64,000 bases of DNA from an uncultured Aggregatibacter sp. (GCF_901873365.1 NZ_CABFLM010000071.1:35046-99045), one strand, 5' to 3'. Numbered from the stretch's first letter, positions 17,341-26,580 are shown. Numbers and translations: made by a program. The notes: generated by a model from the sequence alone, not told the origin.

Positions 17341-18233
17341 TATTTTTGATTAACGAATTGTTCAACTTGTTTTGCCATGATCTCGCTGGCCGTAATGCCG
17401 CGTCCGCGCGCCCACATATCGGCATTGACGCTAAATACATGTTTGGCTTTCACGGCAGGAATGGCTTGCCACAAAGGTTCTGCTTCCCATTTGCGGGCGA
17501 TACTTTCTTGGCGATAGTGGGCTATAAACATATAGTCCGGTTTTTCCATCACTAGTTGCTCAAGATTAATTTCAGCAAAGGCTTGAGTGGCGTTTGGTAA
17601 TTTTGGCGAGTTAAAACCCAGAACACCAAGGAAGCTGGCGACATAACCACTGTCATTTTGTAAATTGAATTTGTCTTCGCGGGAGGTGCCGAAAATCGCT
17701 TTTTTGCCTTTCACATTGATATTTTGCGCAATGTTTTCGATAATTTTATTGTGTTTATCAATTTGCAATTTCATTTCACTGCCTTTACCGACAACATCGC
17801 CGATTTTTTGTGCCGTATCAAGATTCTCCTGATAGCTTTCATGGCGGGAATCAAACATCATGGTCGGGGCGATTTTTTTTAATTCTTCATATACCGCTGT
17901 GTGACGAGAAGGATCAGCGATAATTAAATCGGGTTTTAATGCGGCAATGGCTTCAAGACTTGGTTGTGAACGGGTACCGACAGATTGCCAAGGTTGTATT
18001 TTATCTCGCACTTCCTGCAAAATGCGGGTTTTATCGTTGTCATCAGCAACGCCGACCGGGCTAACACCAACTTGAGCAAGGGCATCAACGAAAGAATATT
18101 CTAACGCGACAATGCGACTTGGGGTTTTATCTATAGTGAATTCACCTTTAGCATCGGTGACGGTCACAGCACTTGCCGTCACAGATGCCATAAGGAAAAG
18201 AGAAGTAAGAGTTGCGTTGACGAATTTTTTCAT
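17340..18233 (-). CDS. fecB: iron(III)-dicitrate-type periplasmic binding protein FecB
   Basis: Substrate-binding protein of the second importer. I start it at the ATG ending at 18233, because GAGGACT lies just upstream and a clear signal peptide follows (MKKFVNATLTSLFLMASVTASA). The mature protein follows E. coli FecB closely over its length: GVADDNDKTRILQEVRDKIQ, PWQSVGTRSQPSLEAIAALK, PDLIIADPSRH and FGTSRED. The ligand is therefore probably ferric citrate or a similar hydroxycarboxylate chelate. No FecA receptor or FecIR regulator lies nearby. A Fur-like box precedes it. Confidence 0.92.
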   Translation of the reverse strand: MKKFVNATLTSLFLMASVTASAVTVTDAKGEFTIDKTPSRIVALEYSFVDALAQVGVSPVGVADDNDKTRILQEVRDKIQPWQSVGTRSQPSLEAIAALKPDLIIADPSRHTAVYEELKKIAPTMMFDSRHESYQENLDTAQKIGDVVGKGSEMKLQIDKHNKIIENIAQNINVKGKKAIFGTSREDKFNLQNDSGYVASFLGVLGFNSPKLPNATQAFAEINLEQLVMEKPDYMFIAHYRQESIARKWEAEPLWQAIPAVKAKHVFSVNADMWARGRGITASEIMAKQVEQFVNQK

Positions 18234-18278
18234 TTTCGAGTCCTCTATCATCATAAAAACATAAGTGTAATGGGTTAA

Positions 18279-18314
18279 ATTATACACAGGGCTCGGTATT
18301 GAGAATAGTTCTTT
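18279..18314 (-). promoter_or_regulatory. fecB promoter with overlapping Fur-like box
   Basis: On the minus strand TGAGAATAGTTCTTT (18300-18314) matches the left half of the Fur 7-1-7 motif well and the right half poorly. A perfect -10 TATAAT lies at 18279-18284. The box therefore covers the -35 region. The promoter fills the gap right after the metallophosphoesterase stop. Confidence 0.6.
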
Positions 18315-18316
18315 TT

Positions 18317-19387
18317 TTAATGTCCGACCAGATCGATAATCATCACTTCCGACTGTGACCCTAATCGCATCGGCACGCCCCAAAAGCCATAACCTGATGT
18401 GACGAAAAAATGCCCTTGATTGATTTTTTCATAGCCGTAACTTAAGCGATAAATCAGTTTTACAATAAAATTTGCCGGGAAAATTTGTCCATTATGGGCG
18501 TGGCCGGAAAGCTGAATATCAATCGGCAAATTGGCGTGTTGTTCAATCTCTGTTGGACGATGATCCATTAAAATCACCGGTAATGCCGTATTGACACCTT
18601 TTAGTAATTGCGCTGCCGTTGGTCTGTTTTTAACGAGGTCGTCATTGCGCCCAATGAGGGTAAAACGTCCATCAATCACGACACTTTCATCCATCACGGG
18701 AATGATCCCCGCTTTGCGCATTTCTGCTTCAATGCGTTGTTGATCGCCAAAGAAATCATGGTTTCCCAGGGTGGCATACACGCCAAGTGGGGCTTGCAGG
18801 TTGGCAAAGTGCGGTTGCATTTTTTCTGCTAAATAGGCGTTGACGTTATCATCCATAATGTCGCCGGGGAGCAAAATAATATCTACTTTTTCCTGCCGCA
18901 TGATGTCAGCCAAGGTATCTAACTGTGTTGAACCAAACAAACGCCCTAAATGCAAATCGCTTGCCATACCAATGCGTAAAGGTTGCATTGGTTTATCCAG
19001 CTTGACTTGATAATGACGTATCACCGGTGTATAAGCATTATATAAACCCAGTCCAATAAACCCTAAAAAGAGTATCGGATAGAGTAATTTTAGCGCGTTA
19101 TCCCACGGTTTAAAAAAGCGATGCAGTATGCCTACGATGGCACTGCTAAACGTGGAAAAGAGCAACAAGGTGAGAAGCAAGGCACTGACGCGAAAACTTT
19201 CGGCATACAGACGCAAGGGGGCGGTTGCAATCAGAGCATTAAAGAGCAAAAAGAGGATGATGGTCAGCTTGGTGCGCATTTTTGGGCTGAGATTAAACAG
19301 CCAGCCGAGCGTACGACTAAAACCGAATAACATAAATTGTAAGACCAGCACGGCGATAGCCATGGTGATGTAGTGTCTTGCTTCCAT
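18317..19387 (-). CDS. membrane-anchored metallophosphoesterase (YkuE/YaeI family)
   Basis: Calcineurin-like phosphoesterase with an N-terminal membrane domain. Four or five hydrophobic helices fill about residues 5-120. The catalytic domain has the metal-binding motifs DLHLGR (about 145), GDIMDDN (about 176), GNHDFF (about 208) and GHAHNGQ (about 295). Relatives include phosphodiesterases and UDP-diacylglucosamine hydrolases, so the substrate is open. The ATG at 19387 has AAGGAA upstream. It stops just before the fecB promoter; any link to iron uptake is positional only. Confidence 0.85.
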   Translation of the reverse strand: MEARHYITMAIAVLVLQFMLFGFSRTLGWLFNLSPKMRTKLTIILFLLFNALIATAPLRLYAESFRVSALLLTLLLFSTFSSAIVGILHRFFKPWDNALKLLYPILFLGFIGLGLYNAYTPVIRHYQVKLDKPMQPLRIGMASDLHLGRLFGSTQLDTLADIMRQEKVDIILLPGDIMDDNVNAYLAEKMQPHFANLQAPLGVYATLGNHDFFGDQQRIEAEMRKAGIIPVMDESVVIDGRFTLIGRNDDLVKNRPTAAQLLKGVNTALPVILMDHRPTEIEQHANLPIDIQLSGHAHNGQIFPANFIVKLIYRLSYGYEKINQGHFFVTSGYGFWGVPMRLGSQSEVMIIDLVGH

Positions 19388-19568
19388 AATGTTCCTTATG
19401 TTCCTTGAGAGTGGAAAGTGCGGTTGTTTTTTCGTGTATTTTTAAGGCAACGGATAATAATACGAATCATCTTGGGGCGCAATTTAATCCGAAATTGATC
19501 GTTTTCAAGTCAGAAATTTTTCGCTAAAATGCGACCACTTTTTTATGTAAATTAAAGGAAGAAAATCT

Positions 19569-19898
19569 ATGTTCGGAAAAGGCGGTTTGGGCGGTTTAAT
19601 GAAACAAGCTCAACAAATGCAAGAAAAAATGCAAAAAATGCGAGAAGAAATCGCACAACTAGAAGTAACCGGTGAAGCCGGTGCCGGCCTTGTGAAAATT
19701 ACCATTAACGGGGCGCATAATTGCCGCCGTGTGGAAATTGACCCTTCCTTAATGGAAGACGATAAGGAAATGTTAGAGGATTTAATCGCTGCAGCGTACA
19801 ACGATGCTGTACGTCGTGCGGATGATTTGCAAAAAGAAAAAATGGAATCTATCACCGCCGGTATGCCATTGCCGCCGGGCTTCAAAATGCCATTCTAA
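19569..19898 (+). CDS. ybaB: YbaB/EbfC family nucleoid-associated protein
   Basis: Small dimeric DNA-binding protein. The 109-aa product begins MFGKGGLGGLMKQAQQMQEKM and contains GAGLVKITINGAHNCRRVEIDPSLM, the family core. It sits directly before recR, the usual pairing, though the gene that often precedes it (dnaX) is not here. AAAGGAAG precedes the start. Confidence 0.95.
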   Translation: MFGKGGLGGLMKQAQQMQEKMQKMREEIAQLEVTGEAGAGLVKITINGAHNCRRVEIDPSLMEDDKEMLEDLIAAAYNDAVRRADDLQKEKMESITAGMPLPPGFKMPF

Positions 19899-19916
19899 AA
19901 AACGTTCGTAAAACTT

Positions 19917-19950
19917 ACCGCACTTTATCACTAAAGTGCGGTTTATTTTT
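19917..19950 (+). terminator. terminator made of an inverted uptake-signal pair
   Basis: ACCGCACTTTA and TAAAGTGCGGT form an 11-bp stem with a 4-nt loop, followed by a T-rich run. It lies between ybaB and recR, so it would attenuate rather than fully separate the pair. Confidence 0.75.
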
Positions 19951-19973
19951 TCAGTCAATTCACCGAGAACCTT

Positions 19974-20576
19974 ATGCAAACCAGTCCCTTGTTAGAAAAT
20001 TTGATCGAAAGCCTACGTGTATTACCGGGCGTTGGCCCTAAATCCGCACAACGTATGGCGTATCATTTATTGCAACGTAACCGTAGTGGCGGTATGCGTT
20101 TGGCACAAGGGCTGACGGAAGCCATGTCAAAAATTGGGCATTGTGAGCATTGTCGTACTTTCACGGAAGAAGAGGTTTGCCATATTTGCAACAACCCTCG
20201 TCGTCAAAATTCGGGGTTGCTTTGTGTGGTGGAAATGCCGGCAGATATTCTTGCCATTGAGCAAACCGGGCAATTTTCAGGGCGTTATTTTGTGCTTATG
20301 GGGCATTTGTCGCCATTGGACGGCATTGGCCCACGGGAGATCGGCTTGGATTTATTGCAAAAACGTTTACAAACAGAATCCTTCAAGGAAGTGATTTTGG
20401 CGACAAATCCCACTGTCGAAGGCGATGCTACGGCGAATTACATTGCAGAATTGTGTTTGCAACAAAACGTCAAAGTCAGCCGCATTGCCCACGGCATTCC
20501 GGTAGGCGGTGAATTGGAAATGGTGGATGGCACCACACTGACCCATTCTTTCTTAGGTCGCCGCGAAATCGGCTAA
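19974..20576 (+). CDS. recR: recombination mediator RecR
   Basis: Toroidal protein of the RecFOR pathway that loads RecA on gapped DNA. The 200-aa product has the helix-hairpin-helix (RVLPGVGPKSAQRMAYHLL, about residue 15), a four-cysteine zinc finger (CEHC and CHIC, about 57-72) and a Toprim domain (CVVEMPADILAIE). It follows ybaB by about 75 bp across the uptake-signal hairpin. Confidence 0.96.
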   Translation: MQTSPLLENLIESLRVLPGVGPKSAQRMAYHLLQRNRSGGMRLAQGLTEAMSKIGHCEHCRTFTEEEVCHICNNPRRQNSGLLCVVEMPADILAIEQTGQFSGRYFVLMGHLSPLDGIGPREIGLDLLQKRLQTESFKEVILATNPTVEGDATANYIAELCLQQNVKVSRIAHGIPVGGELEMVDGTTLTHSFLGRREIG

Positions 20577-20606
20577 CCTCTTTCTCTCATCTGCGTTTTC
20601 TTGTTT

Positions 20607-22532
20607 ATGCGACTTTTTATAGCAGAAAAACCGAGCCTTGGACGCGCGATTGCGGATGTTTTGCCGAAACCGCACCAACGCGGTGACGGCTTTATTAAAT
20701 GTGGTGATAACGACTGCGTGACGTGGTGCGTGGGGCATTTGCTGGAACAAGCAGAACCCGATGCCTATGATGCGCGTTTCAAACAATGGCGCTTAGAAGA
20801 TTTGCCGATTTTGCCGCAAAAGTGGCAGTTAATTCCGAAAAAAGAAACCTATAAACAGCTAAAAACCGTTGAAAAGTTGGTGCAACAAGCGGACATCCTC
20901 GTTAACGCAGGTGACCCGGATCGTGAAGGGCAGTTGCTGGTGGACGAAGTATTCAGTTATCTCAATTTACCACCGGAAAAACGCAATGCGATTCAGCGCT
21001 GTTTAATCAGCGACTTGAACCCAAGTGCGGTGGAAAAAGCCATCAAAAAATTGCAACCTAACCGTGATTTTGTCCCCCTTGCCACCTCCGCGTTGGCACG
21101 TGCCCGAGCCGATTGGCTCTATGGTATTAACATGACCCGTGCTTATACCATTCGCGGCAGACAAGCAGGTTATAATGGTGTGCTTTCTGTTGGGCGAGTG
21201 CAAACGCCCGTACTTGGCCTTATCGTACGCCGTGACTTAGAAATCGAGCATTTCCAACCAAAGGATTTCTTTGAAGTGTTGGCTTGGTTGCGTGACCCAA
21301 AAGGGGAAGAAACACCGAAGAAAGCTACCGCACTTTTTTCTGCGTTATGGCAGCCGAGCAAAGCCTGTGAAGATTATCAGGACGAGGATGGGCGCGTGTT
21401 ATCTCATGCGCTGGCGGAAAATGTGGTAAAACGTATTGCCGATCAACCGGCGGAAGTGACGGATTATTCGGATAAACGGGAAAAAGAAACGGCACCGTTG
21501 CCCTATTCCTTGTCCGCATTGCAAATTGATGCAGCCAAGCGGTTCGGGATGTCCGCACAGGAAGTGCTGGATACCTGTCAACGTTTGTATGAAACCCATA
21601 AATTGATTACTTACCCGCGTTCCGATTGCCGTTATTTACCAAAAGAACATTTTGCAGATCGCATGGCGGTGATGAATGCTATTTCTACCCATTTAACTCA
21701 ATTTCAACCTTTGCCGGAAATTATCGATCCTGAACAAAAAAATCGTTGTTGGAATGATAAAAAAGTCGAAGCGCACCATGCCATCATTCCGACGGCAAAG
21801 AACAGACCGGTGAGTTTGAGTCCGGCGGAACAACATATTTATTTTCTGATTGCCCGACAATACCTCATGCAGTTCTGCCCGGATGCAGAATACCGTAAAT
21901 GTAAAATTACTTTGAATATTGCCGGTGGGACTTTTGTGGCGCATGCTCGCAATTTGCAAATTGCCGGTTGGAAACAGCTTTGGGGCAAAGAAGACAGCGA
22001 CGATGAACAGCAAGATACGCTGCTGCCGGTCGTCAAAAAAGGGCAAATACTGCATTGTGAAAAGGGCGAAATCGTCAGTAAAAAAACGCAACCACCAAAA
22101 CCCTTTACGGATGCGACCTTGCTTTCTGCCATGACGGGCATTGCTCGTTTCGTGCAAGACAAAGAATTGAAAAAAATTTTGCGGGAAACCGATGGTTTAG
22201 GCACGGAAGCGACGCGTGCGGGCATTATTGAATTGTTGTTTAAACGTGGTTTTCTCTATAAAAAAGGGCGTAATATTCACAGCACCGAGGCGGGACGAAT
22301 CTTAATTAATGCATTGCCGGATGTGGCAACGCAGCCTGACATGACGGCACATTGGGAGTCACAGCTTGATGGCATTAGCCGTAAACAGGCGAGTTATCAG
22401 CAATTTATGCAAAACCTCACCCAGCTTTTGCCTGAATTATTGCACTACATTAATTTTTCTGCGTTACGCGAGTTAAGCCGGCATAATCAAAGCGTGAAAA
22501 AGGCTGCGCCGAGAACAAAGAAAAGTGAATGA
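20607..22532 (+). CDS. topB: DNA topoisomerase III
   Basis: Type IA topoisomerase that decatenates DNA by strand passage. I start it at ATG 20607 (MRLFIAEKPSLGRAIADVLP), matching E. coli TopB; a TTG six bases upstream is a weaker option. The Toprim acidic residues are in AGDPDREGQLLVDEV (about residue 101). The nucleophilic tyrosine is in HKLITYPRSDCRYLP (about 330). The C terminus is short and basic (KKAAPRTKKSE). The 641-aa length is normal. It begins about 30 bp after recR and may be co-transcribed. Confidence 0.96.
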   Translation: MRLFIAEKPSLGRAIADVLPKPHQRGDGFIKCGDNDCVTWCVGHLLEQAEPDAYDARFKQWRLEDLPILPQKWQLIPKKETYKQLKTVEKLVQQADILVNAGDPDREGQLLVDEVFSYLNLPPEKRNAIQRCLISDLNPSAVEKAIKKLQPNRDFVPLATSALARARADWLYGINMTRAYTIRGRQAGYNGVLSVGRVQTPVLGLIVRRDLEIEHFQPKDFFEVLAWLRDPKGEETPKKATALFSALWQPSKACEDYQDEDGRVLSHALAENVVKRIADQPAEVTDYSDKREKETAPLPYSLSALQIDAAKRFGMSAQEVLDTCQRLYETHKLITYPRSDCRYLPKEHFADRMAVMNAISTHLTQFQPLPEIIDPEQKNRCWNDKKVEAHHAIIPTAKNRPVSLSPAEQHIYFLIARQYLMQFCPDAEYRKCKITLNIAGGTFVAHARNLQIAGWKQLWGKEDSDDEQQDTLLPVVKKGQILHCEKGEIVSKKTQPPKPFTDATLLSAMTGIARFVQDKELKKILRETDGLGTEATRAGIIELLFKRGFLYKKGRNIHSTEAGRILINALPDVATQPDMTAHWESQLDGISRKQASYQQFMQNLTQLLPELLHYINFSALRELSRHNQSVKKAAPRTKKSE

Positions 22533-22688
22533 GGGTTAAAAGTGCGGTCGTTTTTCAAAATGTTTTTACTGAGTGAATTTGCACCAAATAGCGTAAAAAT
22601 ACATAAAATAACTTGCGAAGTACTAAGATATTCGCTAATATCTGCGCCGTTATTTTTCATTAGAATTTGCTAAATCAGAGAAGATAAA

Positions 22689-23036
22689 ATGTATTCAGCG
22701 TTGTTAATCCTTTATTTGGTTGTTTCCATTGCCCTTATCGCTTTTATCCTGTTACAACAAGGTAAAGGTGCGGATGCCGGTGCATCTTTTGGTGGTGGCG
22801 CATCCGGTACCGTGTTCGGTGCAGCCGGTGCAGGTAACTTCCTTTCTAGAACAACGGCAGTTTTAGCAACGATTTTCTTTATTATTAGTATTGTTATTGG
22901 TAACATCAACTCACACAAAAATAATGTGAAGCAAGGTGCATTTGATGATTTATCCGGCACGGCTGAACAAATTCAGCAACAACAGCAAAAAGCACCGGCT
23001 GTGTTAGATACAAAAAATAGCGATATTCCTCAGTAA
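22689..23036 (+). CDS. secG: protein translocase subunit SecG
   Basis: Small subunit of the SecYEG channel. Its two membrane helices lie at about 2-23 and 52-72, separated by the Gly/Ala-rich loop GKGADAGASFGGGASGTVFG. The 115-aa length and Gln-rich tail are typical. It is followed 18 bp later by the Leu tRNA gene, as in E. coli (secG-leuU), with no terminator between, so the two are probably one transcript. Confidence 0.95.
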   Translation: MYSALLILYLVVSIALIAFILLQQGKGADAGASFGGGASGTVFGAAGAGNFLSRTTAVLATIFFIISIVIGNINSHKNNVKQGAFDDLSGTAEQIQQQQQKAPAVLDTKNSDIPQ

Positions 23037-23054
23037 TAAAATTTATCGAATTAA

Positions 23055-23140
23055 GCTCTGGTGGTGGAATTGGTAGACACGCTATCTTGAGGGGGTAGTG
23101 ACCGTAGGTCGTGCGAGTTCAAGTCTCGCCCAGAGCACCA
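23055..23140 (+). tRNA. leuU: tRNA-Leu (anticodon GAG)
   Basis: The acceptor stem GCTCTGG pairs with CCAGAGC. The anticodon stem CTATC / GGTAG encloses TTGAGGG, giving anticodon GAG. A short variable arm and the T-loop GTTCAAGTC follow, and the CCA end is encoded. The 86-nt class II form and the position after secG match E. coli leuU. Confidence 0.95.
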
Positions 23141-23150
23141 ACTTAGAAAG

Positions 23151-23174
23151 GCCGCAATTTTGCGGTCTTTTTTA
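23151..23174 (+). terminator. terminator after tRNA-Leu
   Basis: CCGCA / TGCGG stem around an ATTT loop followed by seven T interrupted by one C. Confidence 0.75.
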
Positions 23175-23201
23175 TTAACTTCGATCCGTAACGATTTCGT
23201 A

Positions 23202-23305
23202 CGTAGCGTGCATCTTGATGCACGACCAACCAAGGACGGAACATTATTTATCCCTTTCAGACATTCACAATTTCGTGTGTAGCGTGCATCTTGATGCACG
23301 ACCAA
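23202..23305. repeat. dispersed palindromic repeat, copies 2 and 3 (direct tandem)
   Basis: The near-palindrome GTAGCGTGCATCTTGATGCA continues into CGACCAA and occurs twice in direct orientation, at 23202-23228 and 23279-23305. Both are preceded by ATTTCGT. The core is the same as in the copies at 4.5 kb and 64.0 kb. The rest of 23306-23395 shows no gene or clear signal. Confidence 0.85.
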
Positions 23306-23395
23306 ACCTAAAATAAAAATATGAAAATAGACATTTCCGGACGGAAGAATTTTTTGCCAACACAGTGAGTTATATCATTAAGCATAGAGAATAGA

Positions 23396-23445
23396 TAAAA
23401 AAATCTGCGCATTAAGACGAGTGAATTAATGCGCAGATTTGTTTT
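23396..23445. terminator. lipA terminator
   Basis: Perfect 15-bp inverted repeat AAATCTGCGCATTAA (23401-23415) / TTAATGCGCAGATTT (23426-23440) with a T-run on the minus-strand side, 18 bp past the lipA stop. Confidence 0.85.
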
Positions 23446-23463
23446 ATTTCTTAAATGGGGACG

Positions 23464-24426
23464 TTACTTCACCAATCCGCCACTGGCTTGCAAGTCGGCA
23501 TGGTAGGAAGAACGGACGAACGGGCCGCAAGCAGCGTGTTCAAAGCCCATGGCTTGTGCTTTTTCGCGGAACATATCAAATTCTGCCGGAGGCACATAAC
23601 GGGCAACCGGTAAATGGTGTCGGCTTGGTTGTAAATATTGACCGACAGTGAGCATCGTCACACCGTGATCACGCAAATCCTGCATAACTTCTAAGATTTC
23701 TTCGTTGGTTTCGCCTAAGCCTACCATTAGCCCGGATTTGGTTGGAATATGTGGGAACATGGCTTTAAATTCTTTCAGTAAGCGCAACGACCATTGATAA
23801 TCTGCACCCGGACGAATTTCACGATATAAACGTGGTACATTTTCCAAATTATGGTTAAACACATCCGGCGGGTTGTCTTTTAATTTTTCCAACGCCAACT
23901 CAATGCGTCCACGGAAATCCGGCACTAAAATCTCAATTTTAATGTTCGGATTTAAGGCACGAATTTCGCGTACGCAATCGGCAAAGTGACCGGCACCGCG
24001 ATCAGGTAAGTCGTCACGATCAACGGAAGTGATCACCACATAACGTAACTTCATATCCTGAATGGTTTCCGCTAATTTGCGTGGTTCTTCCGGATCCGGT
24101 GTAAGCGGTTTGCCGTGTGCCACATCACAGAACGGACAACGGCGAGTACAAATCGCCCCAAGAATCATAAAGGTTGCCGTGCCGTGATTAAAACATTCAT
24201 GCAGGTTCGGGCAAGAGGCCTCTTCACAGACAGAATGCAATCCGTGGCGGCGCATACCGGATTTAATACTTTGAATTCGCGCGCCATTGGCGGGAATTTT
24301 GATTTTCATCCATTCCGGTTTTTTCAGTAATTCCTGATTAGGATCGATATTTTTTACCGGAATAATAGAGGTTTTGGCGGCATCACGATATTTAACGCCG
24401 CGCTCCATCTTAAAAGGTGTTCCCAT
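23464..24426 (-). CDS. lipA: lipoyl synthase
   Basis: Radical-SAM enzyme that inserts two sulfurs into protein-bound octanoyl groups to make lipoate. The auxiliary cluster ligands are in CEEASCPNLHEC and the radical-SAM cluster in CTRRCPFC (about residues 67-78 and 93-100). The RSSYHADLQ motif is at the C terminus. The 320-aa length is normal. It lies 66 bp downstream of lipB on the same strand, so octanoyl transfer and sulfur insertion are encoded together. Confidence 0.97.
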   Translation of the reverse strand: MGTPFKMERGVKYRDAAKTSIIPVKNIDPNQELLKKPEWMKIKIPANGARIQSIKSGMRRHGLHSVCEEASCPNLHECFNHGTATFMILGAICTRRCPFCDVAHGKPLTPDPEEPRKLAETIQDMKLRYVVITSVDRDDLPDRGAGHFADCVREIRALNPNIKIEILVPDFRGRIELALEKLKDNPPDVFNHNLENVPRLYREIRPGADYQWSLRLLKEFKAMFPHIPTKSGLMVGLGETNEEILEVMQDLRDHGVTMLTVGQYLQPSRHHLPVARYVPPAEFDMFREKAQAMGFEHAACGPFVRSSYHADLQASGGLVK

Positions 24427-24492
24427 TGAAATTCCTTATATTGCGAGTAAATGGCAAGGGTAACGAGATTAAACGGTAATTCACTAAGACTG

Positions 24493-25131
24493 TTAATGAT
24501 TTGTTACATTATACCCTAACAGCGTGGAAAAATGCTTAACTAATTGGAGGGAAACTTGGTGGCAATCCGCCCGCTCACTGCCAATGAAATCCGCCAGTTG
24601 ACACATTTCTAATCCGGCATAACCACAAGGATTAATTTGATGGAAAGGCGTTAAATCCATATTGATATTAAACGCTAAGCCGTGAAAAGAACGACCATGA
24701 CGAATGCGCAAACCGAGAGAACAAATTTTTTTGCCATCAATATACACACCGGGCGCATCCGGTTTTGGGTAGCCTTCAATGCCATAATCCGCCAATGTTT
24801 TCACCACCGATTGTTCAAGTGCGGTCACTAATTGACGCACATTTAAATTCTCATGGCGCTTAATATCAATCAGCACATACATAATTTGTTGCCCTAAGCC
24901 GTGATAAGTGATTTGCCCGCCACGATCTGATTGTACCACCGGAATTTCCGTACGTTGCAATAGATGCTCCGGTTTGCCGGCTTGACCTTGAGTAAAGACG
25001 GAGGGATGTTGCACTAACCAAATTTCATCAGGCGTATCTGCCGTGCGATTATCGGTAAACGCCTGCATGTTATGCCATACATGTTGATAATCTTGGATAC
25101 CGAGATTTCTTACAATTAAAGTAGGTTGCAT
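24493..25131 (-). CDS. lipB: octanoyl-[acyl-carrier-protein]-protein N-octanoyltransferase
   Basis: Transfers octanoate from acyl carrier protein to lipoyl domains. It carries the family block RGGQITYHGLGQQIMYVLIDI (about residue 70) and the catalytic Cys/Lys regions KICSLGLRIRHG and HQINPCGYAGLEMCQL. The 212-aa length is normal. It is first gene of the lipB-lipA pair. Confidence 0.96.
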   Translation of the reverse strand: MQPTLIVRNLGIQDYQHVWHNMQAFTDNRTADTPDEIWLVQHPSVFTQGQAGKPEHLLQRTEIPVVQSDRGGQITYHGLGQQIMYVLIDIKRHENLNVRQLVTALEQSVVKTLADYGIEGYPKPDAPGVYIDGKKICSLGLRIRHGRSFHGLAFNINMDLTPFHQINPCGYAGLEMCQLADFIGSERADCHQVSLQLVKHFSTLLGYNVTNH

Positions 25132-25239
25132 AATTTTTCCTTTGCGTTGGAAATGAAATTAAAATCCGATTCATTTATTTTGAAACGTGCTTTATGCCTT
25201 TCTTTGGTGGTTTCGGCAAGCGGACAAGTCAAAAAAAGA

Positions 25240-26574
25240 TTATTTTTCTTCTAATCGGATGACTTGGCTGATGATATCGCCATCGGGTAGTCGGGTTTTG
25301 ATTTGTTCACCGACATTCACCTCTTTCATCGAACGAATCGTGAAATTTTGTTGATTTTGTGTAATAGAGTAGCCGCGTGCCAACACTTTTAACGGACTTA
25401 AACTATCCAGCTTGCCACACAAATGTGCTAACTGTTTTTGCTGAAGACTGAACGTTAAATTCATGTGAGAATTTAACCGCACTTTTAGCTGCGCAAGCTG
25501 CTGTTCATATTGTTGTAGGCGTAATGGAAGCGGGTTTTTATACAATCGCATTGAAAGTGCGGTCAGATTTTCCGCTGTTTTTTGCCAGTGGTGGCGTAGT
25601 GTTTGTTGCAGCCGATGGCTTAACTGCGTGATGAGCTGTTGTTGAATGCGTAGTTGTGCCTGTGGGTGTTGATTGTGTAATCGCAAAGACAGATGTTTTA
25701 GCTTTTGTTGCTTTTCTGCAAAGAGACGATCTAGGGCAATTTCAAGACGTTGCCGGCGGTATTGGAGTTGTTGCAATAATTCCGTTTGATTCCGACTGAC
25801 TAATTCTGCCGCGGCAGAGGGCGTTGGTGCGCGTAAATCGGCAACAAAATCCGCAATGGTGACATCGGTTTCATGCCCTACAGCACTGATCACCGGAAGA
25901 TGAGAATGAAAAATGGCACGCGCCACCATTTCTTCATTAAAACACCATAAATCTTCTAAGGAGCCGCCACCACGGCCGACAATCAGAACATCCACTTCTT
26001 GCCGTTGATTCGCCAGTTCAATCATTTGCGCAATCTCAGTGGCGGCATCTTTGCCTTGAACAGCTGTCGGATAAATGATGATTTTTAAGCTGGGATCGCG
26101 GCGTTGCAAAATGTGTAGTATATCCTGCAATGCCGCGCCGGTTTTTGACGTGATAATCCCTACCGCCTTGCTAAAGTGCGGTAGGTTTTTTTTGAGATGT
26201 TGGGCAAATAACCCTTCTGCCGCTAACTTCAGTTTTAATGCTTCAAATTGTTGCATTAATAATCCTTCACCGGCTAAATGCATGCTTTCAATAATGAGTT
26301 GATAATCGCCGCGAGGCTCATACAAACTCACATTGGCACGCACCAAGACTTGCATTCCATTGGTCGGACGAAAGCTCACACGCAGATTTTTCATGCGGAA
26401 CATCGCGCAACGCACCTGAGCGTTTTCGTCCTTCAAACTTAAATACCAGTGACCGGAAACCGGTTGGCTAAAGTTAGAAATTTCACCGGTAAGCCAAACG
26501 GCACCCAGCTGATTTTCCAACATCAATCGCACAGATTGATTGAGTTGGCTGACAGAATAAATGTTATCGGCCAT
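25240..26574 (-). CDS. xseA: exodeoxyribonuclease VII large subunit
   Basis: Large subunit of exonuclease VII. The N-terminal OB-fold (about 1-100, VWLTGEISNFSQPVSGHWYLSLKD) is followed by the catalytic domain with VLIVGRGGGSLEDLWCFNEE and HETDVTIADFVADLRAPTPSAAAE. A long Gln-rich coiled-coil region (about 265-390) binds the XseB subunits. The 444-aa length is normal. It follows roxA after only a few bases and is likely in the same transcript. Confidence 0.96.
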   Translation of the reverse strand: MADNIYSVSQLNQSVRLMLENQLGAVWLTGEISNFSQPVSGHWYLSLKDENAQVRCAMFRMKNLRVSFRPTNGMQVLVRANVSLYEPRGDYQLIIESMHLAGEGLLMQQFEALKLKLAAEGLFAQHLKKNLPHFSKAVGIITSKTGAALQDILHILQRRDPSLKIIIYPTAVQGKDAATEIAQMIELANQRQEVDVLIVGRGGGSLEDLWCFNEEMVARAIFHSHLPVISAVGHETDVTIADFVADLRAPTPSAAAELVSRNQTELLQQLQYRRQRLEIALDRLFAEKQQKLKHLSLRLHNQHPQAQLRIQQQLITQLSHRLQQTLRHHWQKTAENLTALSMRLYKNPLPLRLQQYEQQLAQLKVRLNSHMNLTFSLQQKQLAHLCGKLDSLSPLKVLARGYSITQNQQNFTIRSMKEVNVGEQIKTRLPDGDIISQVIRLEEK

Positions 26575-26580
26575 GAGTGA

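Noticed and set aside
21693..22225. Overlapping minus-strand ORFs of 128 and 154 aa inside topB
   Set aside because: topB matches its family throughout, so these are shadows.
23202..23305. Possible CRISPR array
   Set aside because: Only two units with a single spacer-like gap, the unit is a palindrome of the dispersed family, and no cas genes are present.
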